Assembly: GCF_000743715.1 (NCBI RefSeq)
Contig: NZ_JQEY01000006.1
Coordinates: 1-64,000, forward strand
Origin: Palleronia rufa
GTDB lineage: Bacteria; Pseudomonadota; Alphaproteobacteria; Rhodobacterales; Rhodobacteraceae
Direction of reading: 5' to 3'
DNA: 64,000 nucleotides
The position numbers and the translations under genes are program-made. The notes beneath the pieces were generated by a model. It was not told the origin of the DNA, ran no database searches, and saw only the letters and a list, made by a program, of their open reading frames with translations. Positions 8,425 to 21,493 of this stretch are shown piece by piece. Position 1 is the stretch's first letter. Every line of letters starts with the position of its first letter.

Positions 8425-9180
8425 TCAGGCCAGCCCGTCCCAGATCAACTTCGTCCCGGTCACGGCAAGAAGCACGTAGGTCACCCGGAAGAACCATACG
8501 GCCGGGATCCGGCGATGCAGCCAGATGCCGGTCAGGATCCCCGCGACGGCAACCGGCGCAAGGTAGAGATCGGCGATCAGCGTATCGCGGCTGATCGCGC
8601 CCAGCAGCGCGTAGGGGCCGATCTTCATCAGGTTGATCGCCCAGAAGACCAGCACCGTGGTCGCCTGAAAGACTTCCTTTTCGACCTTCCGCGACAGCAG
8701 ATAGACCGCCGCAGGCGGTCCGCCGGCATGGGACACGAAGCTGGTGAACCCCGCGACCCCGCCCCAGATCCAGCCAGCGACCCGTCCCCCCGGCAGCCCG
8801 TCGGTGCGGATCAGCCCCCGGTCGCGGGACATCTGGAACGCCACGAAAAGAAGCGCGATCGACCCGATCAGCACGCGCGTGACATCGGCATCCGCGCTGC
8901 GGAACACCAGCGCGGCCAGAACGGTCCCCGGAACCGCGCCGAGGCAGAGCGCCGCGGCGGCGACCGGATCCCACTTCCGCCAGTAAGCCGGCAGTGCGGT
9001 CACATCCATGACCATCAGCAGCGGCAGCATCAGCGCCAGCGCGGTCTGCGGCTCCGTGACCAGCGCCAGGATCACCGCGCCGGCGAACGCGGCCCCCGAT
9101 CCGAACCCGCCCTTGGAAATCCCCGCGACCAGCACCGCCGCCACCGCAGCCAGCAAGATCGGAGCGGAGGTCAGGTCCAT
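8425..9180 (-). CDS. TauE/SafE-family anion exporter
   Basis: A 251-residue membrane protein with about seven or eight helices and the TauE/SafE pattern: GISKGGFGSGAAFAG in the first repeat and GFTSFVSHAGGPPAAVYLL in the second, with the conserved Gly/Pro-rich HAGGPP. Members export sulfite, sulfoacetate or related organic anions; the substrate here is unknown. It is a single gene between convergent and divergent neighbours. Confidence 0.88.
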   Translation of the reverse strand: MDLTSAPILLAAVAAVLVAGISKGGFGSGAAFAGAVILALVTEPQTALALMLPLLMVMDVTALPAYWRKWDPVAAAALCLGAVPGTVLAALVFRSADADVTRVLIGSIALLFVAFQMSRDRGLIRTDGLPGGRVAGWIWGGVAGFTSFVSHAGGPPAAVYLLSRKVEKEVFQATTVLVFWAINLMKIGPYALLGAISRDTLIADLYLAPVAVAGILTGIWLHRRIPAVWFFRVTYVLLAVTGTKLIWDGLA

Positions 9181-9323
9181 AGCTTCCCACTATCGCAAGG
9201 ATTTCCGGCAGGCCATGTCCTTTGACACGGGGTCGCCGGCGGCGCGATGGGAACCAACCACGTCATACAGCATTCTGTCCAACAGAACGCGGCCTCGGGT
9301 CGCGCCAACGGAGGATACTTCCA

Positions 9324-10202
9324 ATGAACCGCATTTTTACAACAACCGCACTTTCCGCGCTTCTGCTGACCGGCGCCGCCTATGCCGAGCAGCACACGAC
9401 CACGGACAGCGCGGCGATGGATCAGACCGGCTCCGGCGGGGTCTTCGCACAGGTCCCGGCAAATCCCGATCTGCAGCGCGGCACCGACCTGATCGGCATG
9501 ACGGTCTATACCATGATGGGCGGGAGCGGCGGCGATCAGCCGGCGGCTGACTCCGGCTCCGCGGACACGACATCCTCGGACACGAGCGGCAGCGCGGACA
9601 GCGGCTCGGCCACGGCACAGGATCAGCGCCAGAGCATCGGCGAGATCAACGACCTCATCATCACCCGGGATGGCTCTGTCGACTACGTGATCGTCGGCGT
9701 CGGCGGCTTCCTCGGGATCGGTGAGCGCAACGTCGCCGTGAACATGGACTCTCTGGAGTACAACCCGCCGATGCAGGATGGCGGCGAGATGTTCCTGACC
9801 ATTCCGGCGTCGCAGAGCGAAATCGAGAACGCTCCCGAATTCGATCCGGCCTCGCTCGAAGCGGGCGGAAGCGCGGGATCGTCGATGGATAGCGGACAGG
9901 CCACGGGGGACGCCGCACAGCAGTCCGGACAAGCAGCAGAGCAGGCTGGCCAGAATGCGGAACAGGCCGCGGAGGAAGCCGGCCAGAACGCCGAACAGGC
10001 CGCGGAGGAAGCCGGCCAGAACGCCGAACAGGCCGCCGACGCGGCAAGCCAGGAGGCCGAGCAAGCCGCGGAGGATGCGGGTCAGGCGGCCGAGAATGCT
10101 GCCGAAGAAGCCGGCCAAGCGGCAGAAGATGCGGGCCAGGCTGTCGAAGATGCGGGCCAGGCAGCCGAGCAGGAAGTCGAGGAAGAGACTTCCGGCAACT
10201 GA
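9324..10202 (+). CDS. Exported PRC-barrel protein with Ala/Gln/Glu repeat tail
   Basis: A 292-residue protein with a signal peptide ending at AAYA (residue 21), a PRC-barrel-like core (QSIGEINDLIITRDGS to NVAVNMDSLEY, about 100-150) and a tail of about 90 residues built from an 11-residue unit close to AEQAAEEAGQN. The tail is predicted to be amphipathic helix, as in LEA/apolipoprotein-like stress proteins. PRC-barrel proteins of this kind are exported in many alphaproteobacteria, function unclear. GGAGGA lies 8 bases before the ATG. A strong terminator follows. Confidence 0.75.
   Translation: MNRIFTTTALSALLLTGAAYAEQHTTTDSAAMDQTGSGGVFAQVPANPDLQRGTDLIGMTVYTMMGGSGGDQPAADSGSADTTSSDTSGSADSGSATAQDQRQSIGEINDLIITRDGSVDYVIVGVGGFLGIGERNVAVNMDSLEYNPPMQDGGEMFLTIPASQSEIENAPEFDPASLEAGGSAGSSMDSGQATGDAAQQSGQAAEQAGQNAEQAAEEAGQNAEQAAEEAGQNAEQAADAASQEAEQAAEDAGQAAENAAEEAGQAAEDAGQAVEDAGQAAEQEVEEETSGN
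9921..10187 (+). repeat. 33-bp tandem repeat array inside the PRC-barrel gene
   Basis: Imperfect 33-base direct repeats, best preserved with copies starting at 9960, 9993 and 10026 (GAACAGGCC at each). They encode the 11-residue AEQAAEEAGQN-type units and degrade toward the 3' end. Copies are contiguous with no spacers, so this is a coding minisatellite, not a CRISPR array. Confidence 0.85.
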
Positions 10203-10244
10203 GTCGCACACGCTTCGTGCGGTCCAGCACCGATTTGCTGGCAG

Positions 10245-10269
10245 GCGGCCACCTTCGGGTGGCCGCTTT
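10245..10269 (+). terminator. Rho-independent terminator after PRC-barrel gene
   Basis: Nine-base perfect stem GCGGCCACC/GGTGGCCGC closed by a TTCG tetraloop and followed by TTTC, 43 bases after the stop. This separates the PRC-barrel gene from mdh. Confidence 0.85.
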
Positions 10270-10307
10270 CGCGCGCGGGACTTGCCTTGAGGCCGATCAG
10301 CCCGTAA

Positions 10308-11306
<999 letters not shown>

Positions 11307-11334
11307 GGTTCAGCCGATCCCGACGATAAACGCA

Positions 11335-11359
11335 CGCCCGCCGCTCCGGCGGGCGTTTT
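11335..11359 (+). terminator. Rho-independent terminator after mdh
   Basis: Stem CGCCCGCC/GGCGGGCG (11335-11342 with 11348-11355), five-base loop, followed by TTTT. Located 28 bases after the mdh stop; it separates mdh from the suc operon promoter region. Confidence 0.85.
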
Positions 11360-11382
11360 CGTTCCACTCCAGCCCATGAAGC

Positions 11383-11410
11383 GTGATCACACGAATTTTT
11401 TTGTGATCAC
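11383..11410 (+). promoter_or_regulatory. Twin GTGATCAC operator upstream of sucC
   Basis: Two identical 8-base palindromes GTGATCAC (11383-11390 and 11403-11410), 20 bases apart centre to centre, i.e. on the same helix face, with a T-tract between them. The second is extended to TTGTGATCACAA. They lie about 110-140 bases before sucC and resemble the pair before sdhC. Binding by a GntR/FadR-type regulator is my inference from the TTGT...ACAA shape. Confidence 0.55.
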
Positions 11411-11519
11411 AAAATGGCGACGTTAGCGCGGCCACTGGCCTTTCTGGTTCAAACCGTTTGTCCCCGACGCATGGCCATGTCATCTCCTGCGGCCAACGGA
11501 CACATGCCGGAGATGCCAC

Positions 11520-12713
11520 ATGAACATCCATGAGTACCAGGCCAAGGCCCTTCTGCGGGAGGTCGGCGCACCGGTCTCCGACGGCCGGGTCGTCACCCGC
11601 GCGGAAGAGGCCAAGACCGCCGCCGGTGAGCTCGACGGCCCGCTCTGGGTCGTGAAGGCGCAGATCCATGCGGGCGGGCGCGGCAAGGGGTCCTTCAAAC
11701 AGGCCGATTCCGGTGAGAAGGGCGGCGTGCGGCTGGCGAAATCCGTCGAAGAGGCCGCCGAAGAGGCCCGCAAGATGCTGGGCCGTACCCTGGTCACGCA
11801 TCAGACCGGCCCGGCCGGCAAGCAGGTCAACCGCATCTATATCGAGGACGGCTCCGGGATCGAGACCGAGCTCTACCTTGCCCTTCTCGTGGACCGTCAG
11901 ACCAGCCGCATTTCGTTCGTCTGCTCGACCGAAGGCGGCATGGACATCGAGGAGGTCGCCGCCGCCTCGCCAGAGAAAATCCTCAGCTTCGACGTGGATC
12001 CGGCCACCGGCTACCAGCCCTACCACGGGCGCCGCGTGGCCTTCGCGCTGGGTCTGACCGGCGGGCAGGTCAAGCAATGCGTAAGGCTGATGGGCATCCT
12101 CTACGCGGTCTTCGTGGACAAGGACATGGAGCAGCTTGAGATCAACCCGCTGATCGTCACCGACGGCGGCGATCTCAAGGTTCTCGATGCCAAGATCGCC
12201 TTCGACGGCAACGCGCTCTACCGGCATCAGGACATTGCCCAGCTTCGGGACGAGACGGAGGAGGACTCGAAGGAACTTCAGGCCTCCAAATACGATCTGA
12301 ACTACATCGCGCTGGACGGTGAGATCGGCTGCATGGTCAACGGCGCGGGCCTGGCCATGGCGACCATGGACATCATCAAGCTCTACGGCGCCGAGCCCGC
12401 GAACTTTCTGGACGTGGGCGGCGGTGCGACCAAGGAGAAGGTGACCGAGGCGTTCAAGATCATCACCAGCGATGACAACGTCAAAGGTATCCTTGTCAAC
12501 ATCTTCGGCGGTATCATGCGCTGCGACGTGATCGCCGAAGGCGTTGTCGCCGCGGTCAAGGAAGTCGGCCTGAAGGTGCCGCTGGTCGTCCGGCTGGAAG
12601 GCACCAACGTCGAGAAGGGCAAGGAGATCATCAACTCCTCCGGCCTCGACGTGATCGCCGCGGACAACCTGCGCGACGGTGCGGAAAAGATCGTGAAAGC
12701 GGTGAAGGGGTGA
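11520..12713 (+). CDS. sucC: Succinyl-CoA synthetase beta subunit
   Basis: ADP-forming succinate-CoA ligase, beta subunit (397 residues); with SucD it converts succinyl-CoA to succinate with nucleotide triphosphate synthesis. The N-terminal ATP-grasp fold starts [16 protein letters not shown] and has the glycine loop GGRGKGSFK; the C-terminal CoA-ligase domain has [15 protein letters not shown]. Length is normal. It opens the suc cluster behind the twin GTGATCAC boxes. Confidence 0.98.
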   Translation: MNIHEYQAKALLREVGAPVSDGRVVTRAEEAKTAAGELDGPLWVVKAQIHAGGRGKGSFKQADSGEKGGVRLAKSVEEAAEEARKMLGRTLVTHQTGPAGKQVNRIYIEDGSGIETELYLALLVDRQTSRISFVCSTEGGMDIEEVAAASPEKILSFDVDPATGYQPYHGRRVAFALGLTGGQVKQCVRLMGILYAVFVDKDMEQLEINPLIVTDGGDLKVLDAKIAFDGNALYRHQDIAQLRDETEEDSKELQASKYDLNYIALDGEIGCMVNGAGLAMATMDIIKLYGAEPANFLDVGGGATKEKVTEAFKIITSDDNVKGILVNIFGGIMRCDVIAEGVVAAVKEVGLKVPLVVRLEGTNVEKGKEIINSSGLDVIAADNLRDGAEKIVKAVKG

Positions 12714-12717
12714 GACG

Positions 12718-13035
12718 GTGAAGGTCTGGGAGACCGAATTGACAGCAGGGGCGGTCAGGAACCGGAACATCAAGCTTGAGGGTGGCCCGTTTTTCCTTGC
12801 ACCCTATACCGGCGGTGCAAGGGAGTCCGAAGCGCCCACCAAACGCCTGAGCGTGCAGTTCAAGAACGGACCGCGGGCCCCCATGTGGGTGTATGGCGAC
12901 AAGAAAATCCTCACGCCAAGGGTCGGCCCGGTCGGTGAATTCTTCGCCGCGAATAGCATCCGTGAAGATCGGTCGGTGCGGATCAAGATCACGCAACCGG
13001 CCTTGGGCGAGCTTTTGGTCGAGAAGGTGTCCTAG
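12718..13035 (+). CDS. Unknown 105-residue protein between sucC and sucD
   Basis: A basic, soluble-looking 105-residue protein starting with GTG four bases after the sucC stop, with AAGGGG at proper distance. It has no signal or membrane segment and no motif I recognise; the composition (many Gly, Lys, Arg, beta-type pattern from FFLAPYTGG to VRIKITQPA) suggests a small beta-rich domain. The ATG is absent and the frame is well kept, so it appears real, but its link to succinyl-CoA synthetase is only positional. Confidence 0.6.
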   Translation: MKVWETELTAGAVRNRNIKLEGGPFFLAPYTGGARESEAPTKRLSVQFKNGPRAPMWVYGDKKILTPRVGPVGEFFAANSIREDRSVRIKITQPALGELLVEKVS

Positions 13036-13042
13036 TTTGAAA

Positions 13043-13336
13043 ATGCCCCCAGCCCCCCAATCCTCTCCCCTCCTCATCGGCGCCGCTCTCCTTGGCGCCG
13101 GGTTGATCCTGCGCAACTGGCAGCCGTCCGCCCTGTCGCTGCCCGAGCCGCCCGACGTTCCGCATCGCGACAGCGGCTGGCAAAAGGCCGCGCGCCGCAC
13201 ACGCGATGTGTTCGCCCGTGTGCTTCCTGGCAACATGACCGGCTCTATCGGGCGCACCCTGGTGATCATGGGGGCGGGACTGGTTCTGATCCGTCTGCTC
13301 GACATGGCCGTGGACGATCAGGAGGCCCTGTTTTGA
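13043..13336 (+). CDS. Small membrane protein, unknown
   Basis: About 97 residues with a hydrophobic helix near each end ([14 protein letters not shown] and [16 protein letters not shown]) and a basic middle. Start could be ATG at 13043 or TTG at 13037, directly after the previous stop. No family recognised. It is inside the suc cluster, followed by 295 bases without an evident gene before sucD. Confidence 0.5.
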   Translation: MPPAPQSSPLLIGAALLGAGLILRNWQPSALSLPEPPDVPHRDSGWQKAARRTRDVFARVLPGNMTGSIGRTLVIMGAGLVLIRLLDMAVDDQEALF

Positions 13337-13631
13337 CATATGCCATATCGGCCTTTCCGATGATCCCTGCGGATCTGTCCCTTGCCGGCATCGGTGCGCC
13401 GGACCGCCGCCTGACAGGCGGACCCGGGTCCGACCAAGACGGCGGGTGTCCGCTCCGCCGGACGCGCCATGGCCGCCGGGACAAGGGACACCGGGCCACC
13501 GAACGGCCGGATCGCTACCGACCGCACCGGACCGACGCCGCTCCGATCCGCAGCCCTATCCAAAGCCCGTCCGGCGGGGATCCCGTCTCCGCCATCGCAC
13601 GATCGAACAACCCGAGCCGAAAAGGGACCTC

Positions 13632-14513
13632 ATGGCCATTCTCGTAGACGAAAACACAAAGGTGATCTGCCAGGGGTTCACCGGCTCCCAGGGGACCTTT
13701 CATTCCGAACAGGCGATCGCCTACGGCACCAGGATGGTCGGCGGCGTCACGCCCGGCAAGGGCGGGCAGAGCCACCTCGACCTGCCGGTGTTCAACTCCT
13801 GCCATGAGGCGGTGGCCGAGACCGGCGCCAATGCCAGCGTGATCTACGTCCCGCCCCCTTTCGCGGCCGATTCGATCCTGGAGGCCATCGACGCGGAGAT
13901 ACCCCTGGTGGTCTGCATCACCGAAGGGATCCCGGTGCTGGACATGATGAAGGTCAAGCGCGCCCTCGACGGGGCCAGGACCACGCTGATCGGGCCGAAC
14001 TGCCCCGGCGTCATCACGCCCGGTGCCTGCAAGATCGGCATCATGCCCGGTCATATCCACAAGCGCGGCAAGGTGGGCGTGGTCAGCCGGTCCGGCACGC
14101 TGACCTATGAGGCGGTCAAGCAGACCACGGACGTGGGGCTGGGCCAGTCGACCTGCGTCGGGATCGGCGGCGATCCGATCAAGGGAACCGAGCATATCGA
14201 CGTGCTGGAGTGGTTTCTGGCGGATGACGAAACGCAAGCGATCATCATGATCGGAGAGATCGGCGGCCAGGCCGAGGAGGACGCCGCTCAATTTCTGGCC
14301 GACGAAAGAAAGGCCGGGCGCTGGAAGCCAACGGCCGGATTCATCGCCGGGCGCACCGCGCCCCCGGGCCGGCGGATGGGCCATGCGGGCGCCATCGTGT
14401 CGGGCGGCAAGGGCGATGCCGACTCCAAGATCGCGGCGATGGAGGAAGCCGGCATCGTCGTGGCCGACAGCCCCGCCGGTCTGGGTGAGGCCGTGCTGAA
14501 GGCGATCGGCTGA
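13632..14513 (+). CDS. sucD: Succinyl-CoA synthetase alpha subunit
   Basis: Alpha subunit of succinate-CoA ligase (293 residues). It binds CoA in its N-terminal Rossmann fold ([13 protein letters not shown], then GGVTPGKGG) and carries the phosphohistidine H251 in [25 protein letters not shown] is the usual phosphate-loop region. AAAGGGA lies before the ATG. The 295-base leader between the previous small gene and sucD is unusually long for this cluster and might hold a second promoter; only a weak CCGCC/GGCGG hairpin is seen in it. Confidence 0.98.
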   Translation: MAILVDENTKVICQGFTGSQGTFHSEQAIAYGTRMVGGVTPGKGGQSHLDLPVFNSCHEAVAETGANASVIYVPPPFAADSILEAIDAEIPLVVCITEGIPVLDMMKVKRALDGARTTLIGPNCPGVITPGACKIGIMPGHIHKRGKVGVVSRSGTLTYEAVKQTTDVGLGQSTCVGIGGDPIKGTEHIDVLEWFLADDETQAIIMIGEIGGQAEEDAAQFLADERKAGRWKPTAGFIAGRTAPPGRRMGHAGAIVSGGKGDADSKIAAMEEAGIVVADSPAGLGEAVLKAIG

Positions 14514-14517
14514 CACC

Positions 14518-14928
14518 ATGACGGGCGACGCGCACAGATCGGTCTCCCGCGCCGCGTTCTGGAGTGTGGCGCCGGGCCTGGCCGTCCTGTCGGCGATCCC
14601 GGCGGTGTCGGATACGGTCCGCGTGCTGACCGCCCTCTGCGTGCTGGCCGCGCTCTGCCTTCTGGCGGTGCGCCGGATGCGGGACGCGGGCCGACCGCCC
14701 GCCCGCCTTCTGCGGCCGGGCGCGCCGCTCCTGACCCCGGGCGCGATCCGGGCATGGGCCGCCGGTGCGACCGATCCCCATGCGGCGTCCGATCCCGGCA
14801 TCGCACATCCCCTGCCGGGATGGGTCGTCCCGATGCTCTGGGCCGCATTCGCAGGCGCCGGCGCGCTGGCCGCAACCTGCCTCGGGACGCTCTTTTGGTG
14901 GCTTTCGCGTCCGGGGGCGCGGCCATGA
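14518..14928 (+). CDS. Membrane protein, DUF805-like relic or relative
   Basis: A 136-residue protein with hydrophobic helices at about 17-31, 38-50 and 101-126 and the phrase RRMRDAGRPP, which resembles the RRLHDTGRSG hallmark of DUF805 proteins such as the one encoded next. It starts four bases after sucD and its stop overlaps the next start (ATGA). I infer a diverged DUF805-type paralogue; function unknown. Confidence 0.6.
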   Translation: MTGDAHRSVSRAAFWSVAPGLAVLSAIPAVSDTVRVLTALCVLAALCLLAVRRMRDAGRPPARLLRPGAPLLTPGAIRAWAAGATDPHAASDPGIAHPLPGWVVPMLWAAFAGAGALAATCLGTLFWWLSRPGARP

Positions 14929-15451
14929 CCTTCGTCGATGCGGTGCGCATCTGCTTTGCCAAGTACATCACCTTTTCGGGCCGCGGCCCGCGCAAGGAAT
15001 ACTGGTACTTCGTCCTGTTCCTGATCATCGGCAGCGTCGTGGCGGGGGGGCTCGATTCGCTTCTCTTCGGCGGCGTCACGATCACGGTCCAGCCCGGAGA
15101 TGTCGCAGCGGAAAGCGACGGACCGATCGCGTCGGCCTTCGGTCTGGTGACCATCGTGCCGTCGATCTCCGCCGGCTGGCGGCGGATGCACGACACGGGC
15201 CGCTCGGGCCTCTACCTGCTCTATCCGATCATCGTCGTCGTCGGCATCCTGACCTTCACCGGCCTGCTGGCCGGGTTCGATCCGCTGCTGCAGGGCGATT
15301 TCGGCGCCCTGGTCGCCGGCGGCTCATCAATCGTGATCGGAATCGCCCTCTTCGTCCTTTTCCTCTCCCCGCTCCTGGTGCTCTGGTGGCTCACGCGCCC
15401 GTCCGAGCCGGGGGCGAACGACTACGGCCCAAATCCGCATGAGGTGTCCCC

Positions 15452-15455
<4 letters not shown>
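14925..15455 (+). CDS. DUF805 family membrane protein
   Basis: A 176-residue integral membrane protein of the DUF805 family. Seen: the N-terminal FSGRGPRKEYWYFVLF and the family hallmark RRMHDTGRSGLYLL, with three to four helices and a polar tail ending NDYGPNPHE. It overlaps the upstream membrane gene and sucA by ATGA junctions at both ends, so its translation is coupled to the E1 subunit of 2-oxoglutarate dehydrogenase. The family has no proven function. Confidence 0.83.
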
Positions 15456-18415
<2,960 letters not shown>

Positions 18416-18419
18416 GACC

Positions 18420-20039
18420 ATGACCGAAGTCCGCGTGCCCACCTTGGGCGAATCCGTGTCGGAGGCCACGGTCGCCACCTGGTTCAAAAAGCCCGGCGAC
18501 AGCGTCGAGACCGATGAGATGCTCTGCGAGCTGGAGACCGACAAGGTCACGGTCGAGGTGCCCTCCCCCGCGGCCGGCACCCTGGACGAAATCGTCGCCC
18601 AGGAGGGAGAGACCGTGGGGGTGGACGCGCTTCTGGCGCATATCGCGGAGGCCGGCGCCGCCGGACCGGAGGAAACCGCGCCCCGCAAGGACGAGGACAA
18701 GGCCGCCGACAAGAAGAGCGCGTCCGGCGACGACGGGGGGTCCCCTGACAAGCCCGCGGCGGAAGACGATGCGAAAGACGACGACGACGCCTCCGGCGAG
18801 GAGGTCGAGGTCATGGTCCCGACCCTGGGCGAAAGCGTGTCCGAGGCGACGATCGCGACCTGGTTCAAGAAGGAAGGCGACAGCGTCGAGGCCGACGAGA
18901 TGCTGGCCGAACTGGAGACCGACAAGGTGTCGGTGGAGGTGCCCGCGCCGGCGGCCGGGACGCTGACCAGGATCCTCAAGCAAGAGGGAGAGACGGTGGA
19001 AGCCGGCGGCCAGCTTGCGGTCATGACCCGCGGCGGCGGCGGCAAGCCCCACTCCAAGGACGAAGGCACGCCGGAGACGACAGAGGATCCCGACCGGCAG
19101 GGCGGCAAGGATCAGGGCGGCCGCACCGGTGAGGACGCGCCATCGGCCAAGAAGCTGATGGAGGAAAAGGGCCTGTCCCCCGACGACGTGACCGGCACCG
19201 GCAAGGACGGCCGCATCATGAAGGAGGACGTCCTCAAGGCGGTCGGGTCCGGCGGCACTCCGAAGGCGAAATCGTCCGGCGCGTCCGATGCGTCGAAGTC
19301 CGAGGCGCCCAGGCGCGCGCCCTCTCCCGCCCAGGACGCCGACCGTGAGGAACGGGTCAAGATGACCCGGCTGCGCCAGACCATCGCCAAGCGGTTGAAG
19401 GACGCCCAGAACAACGCCGCGATGCTGACCACCTACAATGAAGCCGACATGACCGCGATCATGTCGCTCCGGGCCGAGTTCAAGGAGCTGTTCGAGAAGA
19501 AGCACGGCGTCAAGCTGGGCTTCATGTCGTTCTTCGCGAAGGCCTGCTGCCATGCCCTGAAGGAAGTCCCCGAGGTCAACGCAGAGATCGACGGCACCGA
19601 GGTCGTGTACAAGCACTTCGTCCACATGGGTGTGGCCGTCGGCACGCCGAACGGGCTGGTCGTCCCGGTCGTGCGCGACGCCGACCAGAAGAGCTTTGCC
19701 GAGATCGAGCAGGAGATCGGCGCGCTCGGCAAGAAGGCCCGCGACGGCAAGCTGAAGATGGACGAGATGCAGGGGGGCACGTTCACCATGTCCAACGGGG
19801 GCGTCTACGGCTCTCTCATGTCCTCGCCGATCCTGAACCCGCCGCAGTCGGGCATCCTGGGGATGCACAAGATACAGGAGCGCCCCATGGTGGTGGACGG
19901 TCAGATCACGATCCGCCCGATGATGTACCTTGCCCTCAGCTACGATCACCGGATCGTGGACGGCAAGGGCGCGGTGACGTTCCTGGTTCGGGTCAAAGAG
20001 GCGCTGGAAGATCCGCGCCGCCTGCTCATGGACCTGTAG
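18420..20039 (+). CDS. sucB: Dihydrolipoyl succinyltransferase E2, two lipoyl domains
   Basis: E2 core of the 2-oxoglutarate dehydrogenase complex (539 residues). Two lipoyl domains are present, each with ELETDKV (lipoylated K42 and K169), separated by an acidic, Asp/Glu/Lys-rich linker. A peripheral-subunit binding domain ([18 protein letters not shown], about 241-258) and the acyltransferase domain with catalytic HRIVDG follow. Most characterised E2o proteins, such as that of E. coli, have one lipoyl domain, so this is a longer variant. The ATG is four bases after sucA. Confidence 0.97.
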   Translation: MTEVRVPTLGESVSEATVATWFKKPGDSVETDEMLCELETDKVTVEVPSPAAGTLDEIVAQEGETVGVDALLAHIAEAGAAGPEETAPRKDEDKAADKKSASGDDGGSPDKPAAEDDAKDDDDASGEEVEVMVPTLGESVSEATIATWFKKEGDSVEADEMLAELETDKVSVEVPAPAAGTLTRILKQEGETVEAGGQLAVMTRGGGGKPHSKDEGTPETTEDPDRQGGKDQGGRTGEDAPSAKKLMEEKGLSPDDVTGTGKDGRIMKEDVLKAVGSGGTPKAKSSGASDASKSEAPRRAPSPAQDADREERVKMTRLRQTIAKRLKDAQNNAAMLTTYNEADMTAIMSLRAEFKELFEKKHGVKLGFMSFFAKACCHALKEVPEVNAEIDGTEVVYKHFVHMGVAVGTPNGLVVPVVRDADQKSFAEIEQEIGALGKKARDGKLKMDEMQGGTFTMSNGGVYGSLMSSPILNPPQSGILGMHKIQERPMVVDGQITIRPMMYLALSYDHRIVDGKGAVTFLVRVKEALEDPRRLLMDL

Positions 20040-20045
20040 GCCGCC

Positions 20046-20411
20046 ATGCGGCGTCCTCTGTGGCTGTGGATCCTGATCGGGCTCTACGCGCTCATCGGCG
20101 TGAGCCAGCTTGCCTATGTGGTCTCCGGCGTCTTTCGCGGCGCGTCGGTCGGTCCCGATCCGGGCGTTGCCGTCCTGTCGGTGCTGGTCGGGGCCGCCGC
20201 GACGCTGACCGCCGTCTGGACCTGGCAGGGCGACCGCCGCGCGGTGCTGTCTGCGCTGTTGTTTCTGGGGTTCTTCTCCGCGGCCGTGCTCTGGGGCACG
20301 GCGGTGATGGGCTATCCCACACGATGGGCCGCGATGCTGGGGTGGTTCGTCCTCTTCGCGACCATGGCGCAGTTCCTGCGTATCGCGCAGCAAAGGGGAC
20401 ATCTTTCATGA
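20046..20411 (+). CDS. Small four-helix membrane protein, unknown
   Basis: A 121-residue protein that is almost entirely membrane helices (about 4-26, 40-58, 66-84, 90-108). No motif recognised. It starts six bases after sucB and overlaps the next gene by ATGA, so it is part of the suc-lpd transcript. Confidence 0.65.
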   Translation: MRRPLWLWILIGLYALIGVSQLAYVVSGVFRGASVGPDPGVAVLSVLVGAAATLTAVWTWQGDRRAVLSALLFLGFFSAAVLWGTAVMGYPTRWAAMLGWFVLFATMAQFLRIAQQRGHLS

Positions 20412-20728
20412 CACGGATCTGGAGGGGCCTTGCGCTCTTGCCGCTGCTGGCCGCCTGTACCGCGCCCGTCCCGCGCGACGTCGCCGTGCGCCACACCGCC
20501 TCTACGGAGACGGCCGGGGGCGGGGCGCGCTGGCATCTGTTTCTGTTCGATCCGCGGGAGCCGAGGGACCTGGACACACGCATCGCCCTTGCGCGCGCGC
20601 AGGTGGCGCGGGAGTCCGACTGCCGCTGGGCCGAACGGCCCCGCGCCGAGATCGCGGCGCGCACCGCCGAGCAGGGGGCGCGCTACGCGGACACGCTGCT
20701 TGCCGCCCCGCTGGTCTGCCGGACCTGA
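20408..20728 (+). CDS. Small lipoprotein, unknown
   Basis: A 106-residue protein with a lipobox (LALLPLLAAC, Cys at about 17). The mature part is Arg/Ala-rich with two further Cys (about 78 and 104) that could form a disulfide, and ends VCRT. No family recognised. Coupled by ATGA overlap to the preceding membrane protein. Confidence 0.65.
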   Translation: MTRIWRGLALLPLLAACTAPVPRDVAVRHTASTETAGGGARWHLFLFDPREPRDLDTRIALARAQVARESDCRWAERPRAEIAARTAEQGARYADTLLAAPLVCRT

Positions 20729-20791
20729 CTGGACAGGCCCGAACGCGCGTGGTTCAGTTCGAACTCCGAAATTCCGGGAGGGATCAGTGAC

Positions 20792-21043
20792 ATGCAGCTT
20801 CTTTTGCGTCTCGACACACACGACCGGTCGGCCTTTCGCGCGGCCTACGACCAGACGCGGGACTCCCGCAACCAGGCCGGACTGACGCAGCTCCAGCTGT
20901 GGGAGGACGTGGACAGCCCCGACCGGCTCTGGGCGCTCTTCGGCGTCGCCGACCGCGACCGCGCCGATGCCTGGCTGGCGAACACATCGGCGCTGGCGGA
21001 CCATCTGCAGACCCACACGGCGCACTTCCTTGCCACCGCCTGA
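20792..21043 (+). CDS. Small alpha-beta protein, unknown
   Basis: An 83-residue soluble protein, MQLLLRLDTHDR to HTAHFLATA, with a beta-alpha pattern like the dimeric alpha-beta barrel/monooxygenase-like fold; that is a guess from pattern only. A good GGGAGGGA site precedes the ATG. It lies between the lipoprotein and MAPEG genes in the suc-lpd run. Confidence 0.6.
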   Translation: MQLLLRLDTHDRSAFRAAYDQTRDSRNQAGLTQLQLWEDVDSPDRLWALFGVADRDRADAWLANTSALADHLQTHTAHFLATA

Positions 21044-21055
21044 ACGGGTGCCGAC

Positions 21056-21466
21056 ATGACACCGGAACTTCTTGTGCTGGTGCTTGCCGGGCTGCTCCAG
21101 GGTCTGCAATTCGTGCTCTACGCCGTTCCCGCCAACCTCGACCTTGGCCTGCGCAAGACGCTCGGCCCGCGCGATCCCCAGGGGCCGGAGGCGCCGCTGG
21201 AGCGTCAGGTGTCGGTCCTGACGGGGCGTCTCGGCCGCGCGCTGTCGAACCATTTCGAGGGGCTGATCCTGTTCGCCATCGCCGTGATGGCGATTGCCGT
21301 CTCCCGGCAGTCCACACCGTTCACTGTGCTCTGCGCCTGGGTCTACCTCTTGGCCCGGATCCTCTATGTTCCCGCCTATGCTTTCGGCTGGGTGCCCTGG
21401 CGGTCGATCATCTGGGCAACGGGTTGGGGCGCTACCATGTTGATGCTCACGGCCGCCCTGATATGA
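21056..21466 (+). CDS. MAPEG-family membrane protein
   Basis: A 136-residue, four-helix membrane protein of the MAPEG type (membrane-associated eicosanoid/glutathione metabolism). Typical features: RLGRALSNHFEGLILFA in the second helix region and the ARILYVPAYAFGW stretch. Bacterial members often occur without a known substrate. It is 12 bases after the preceding gene and 27 before lpdA. Confidence 0.82.
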   Translation: MTPELLVLVLAGLLQGLQFVLYAVPANLDLGLRKTLGPRDPQGPEAPLERQVSVLTGRLGRALSNHFEGLILFAIAVMAIAVSRQSTPFTVLCAWVYLLARILYVPAYAFGWVPWRSIIWATGWGATMLMLTAALI

Positions 21467-21493
21467 CGGCTCCAACCGATCAGGAGATCATCC

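Noticed and set aside
9921-10187. Possible CRISPR-like repeats
   Set aside because: The repeats are contiguous, in frame and inside a coding sequence, with no spacers or cas genes.
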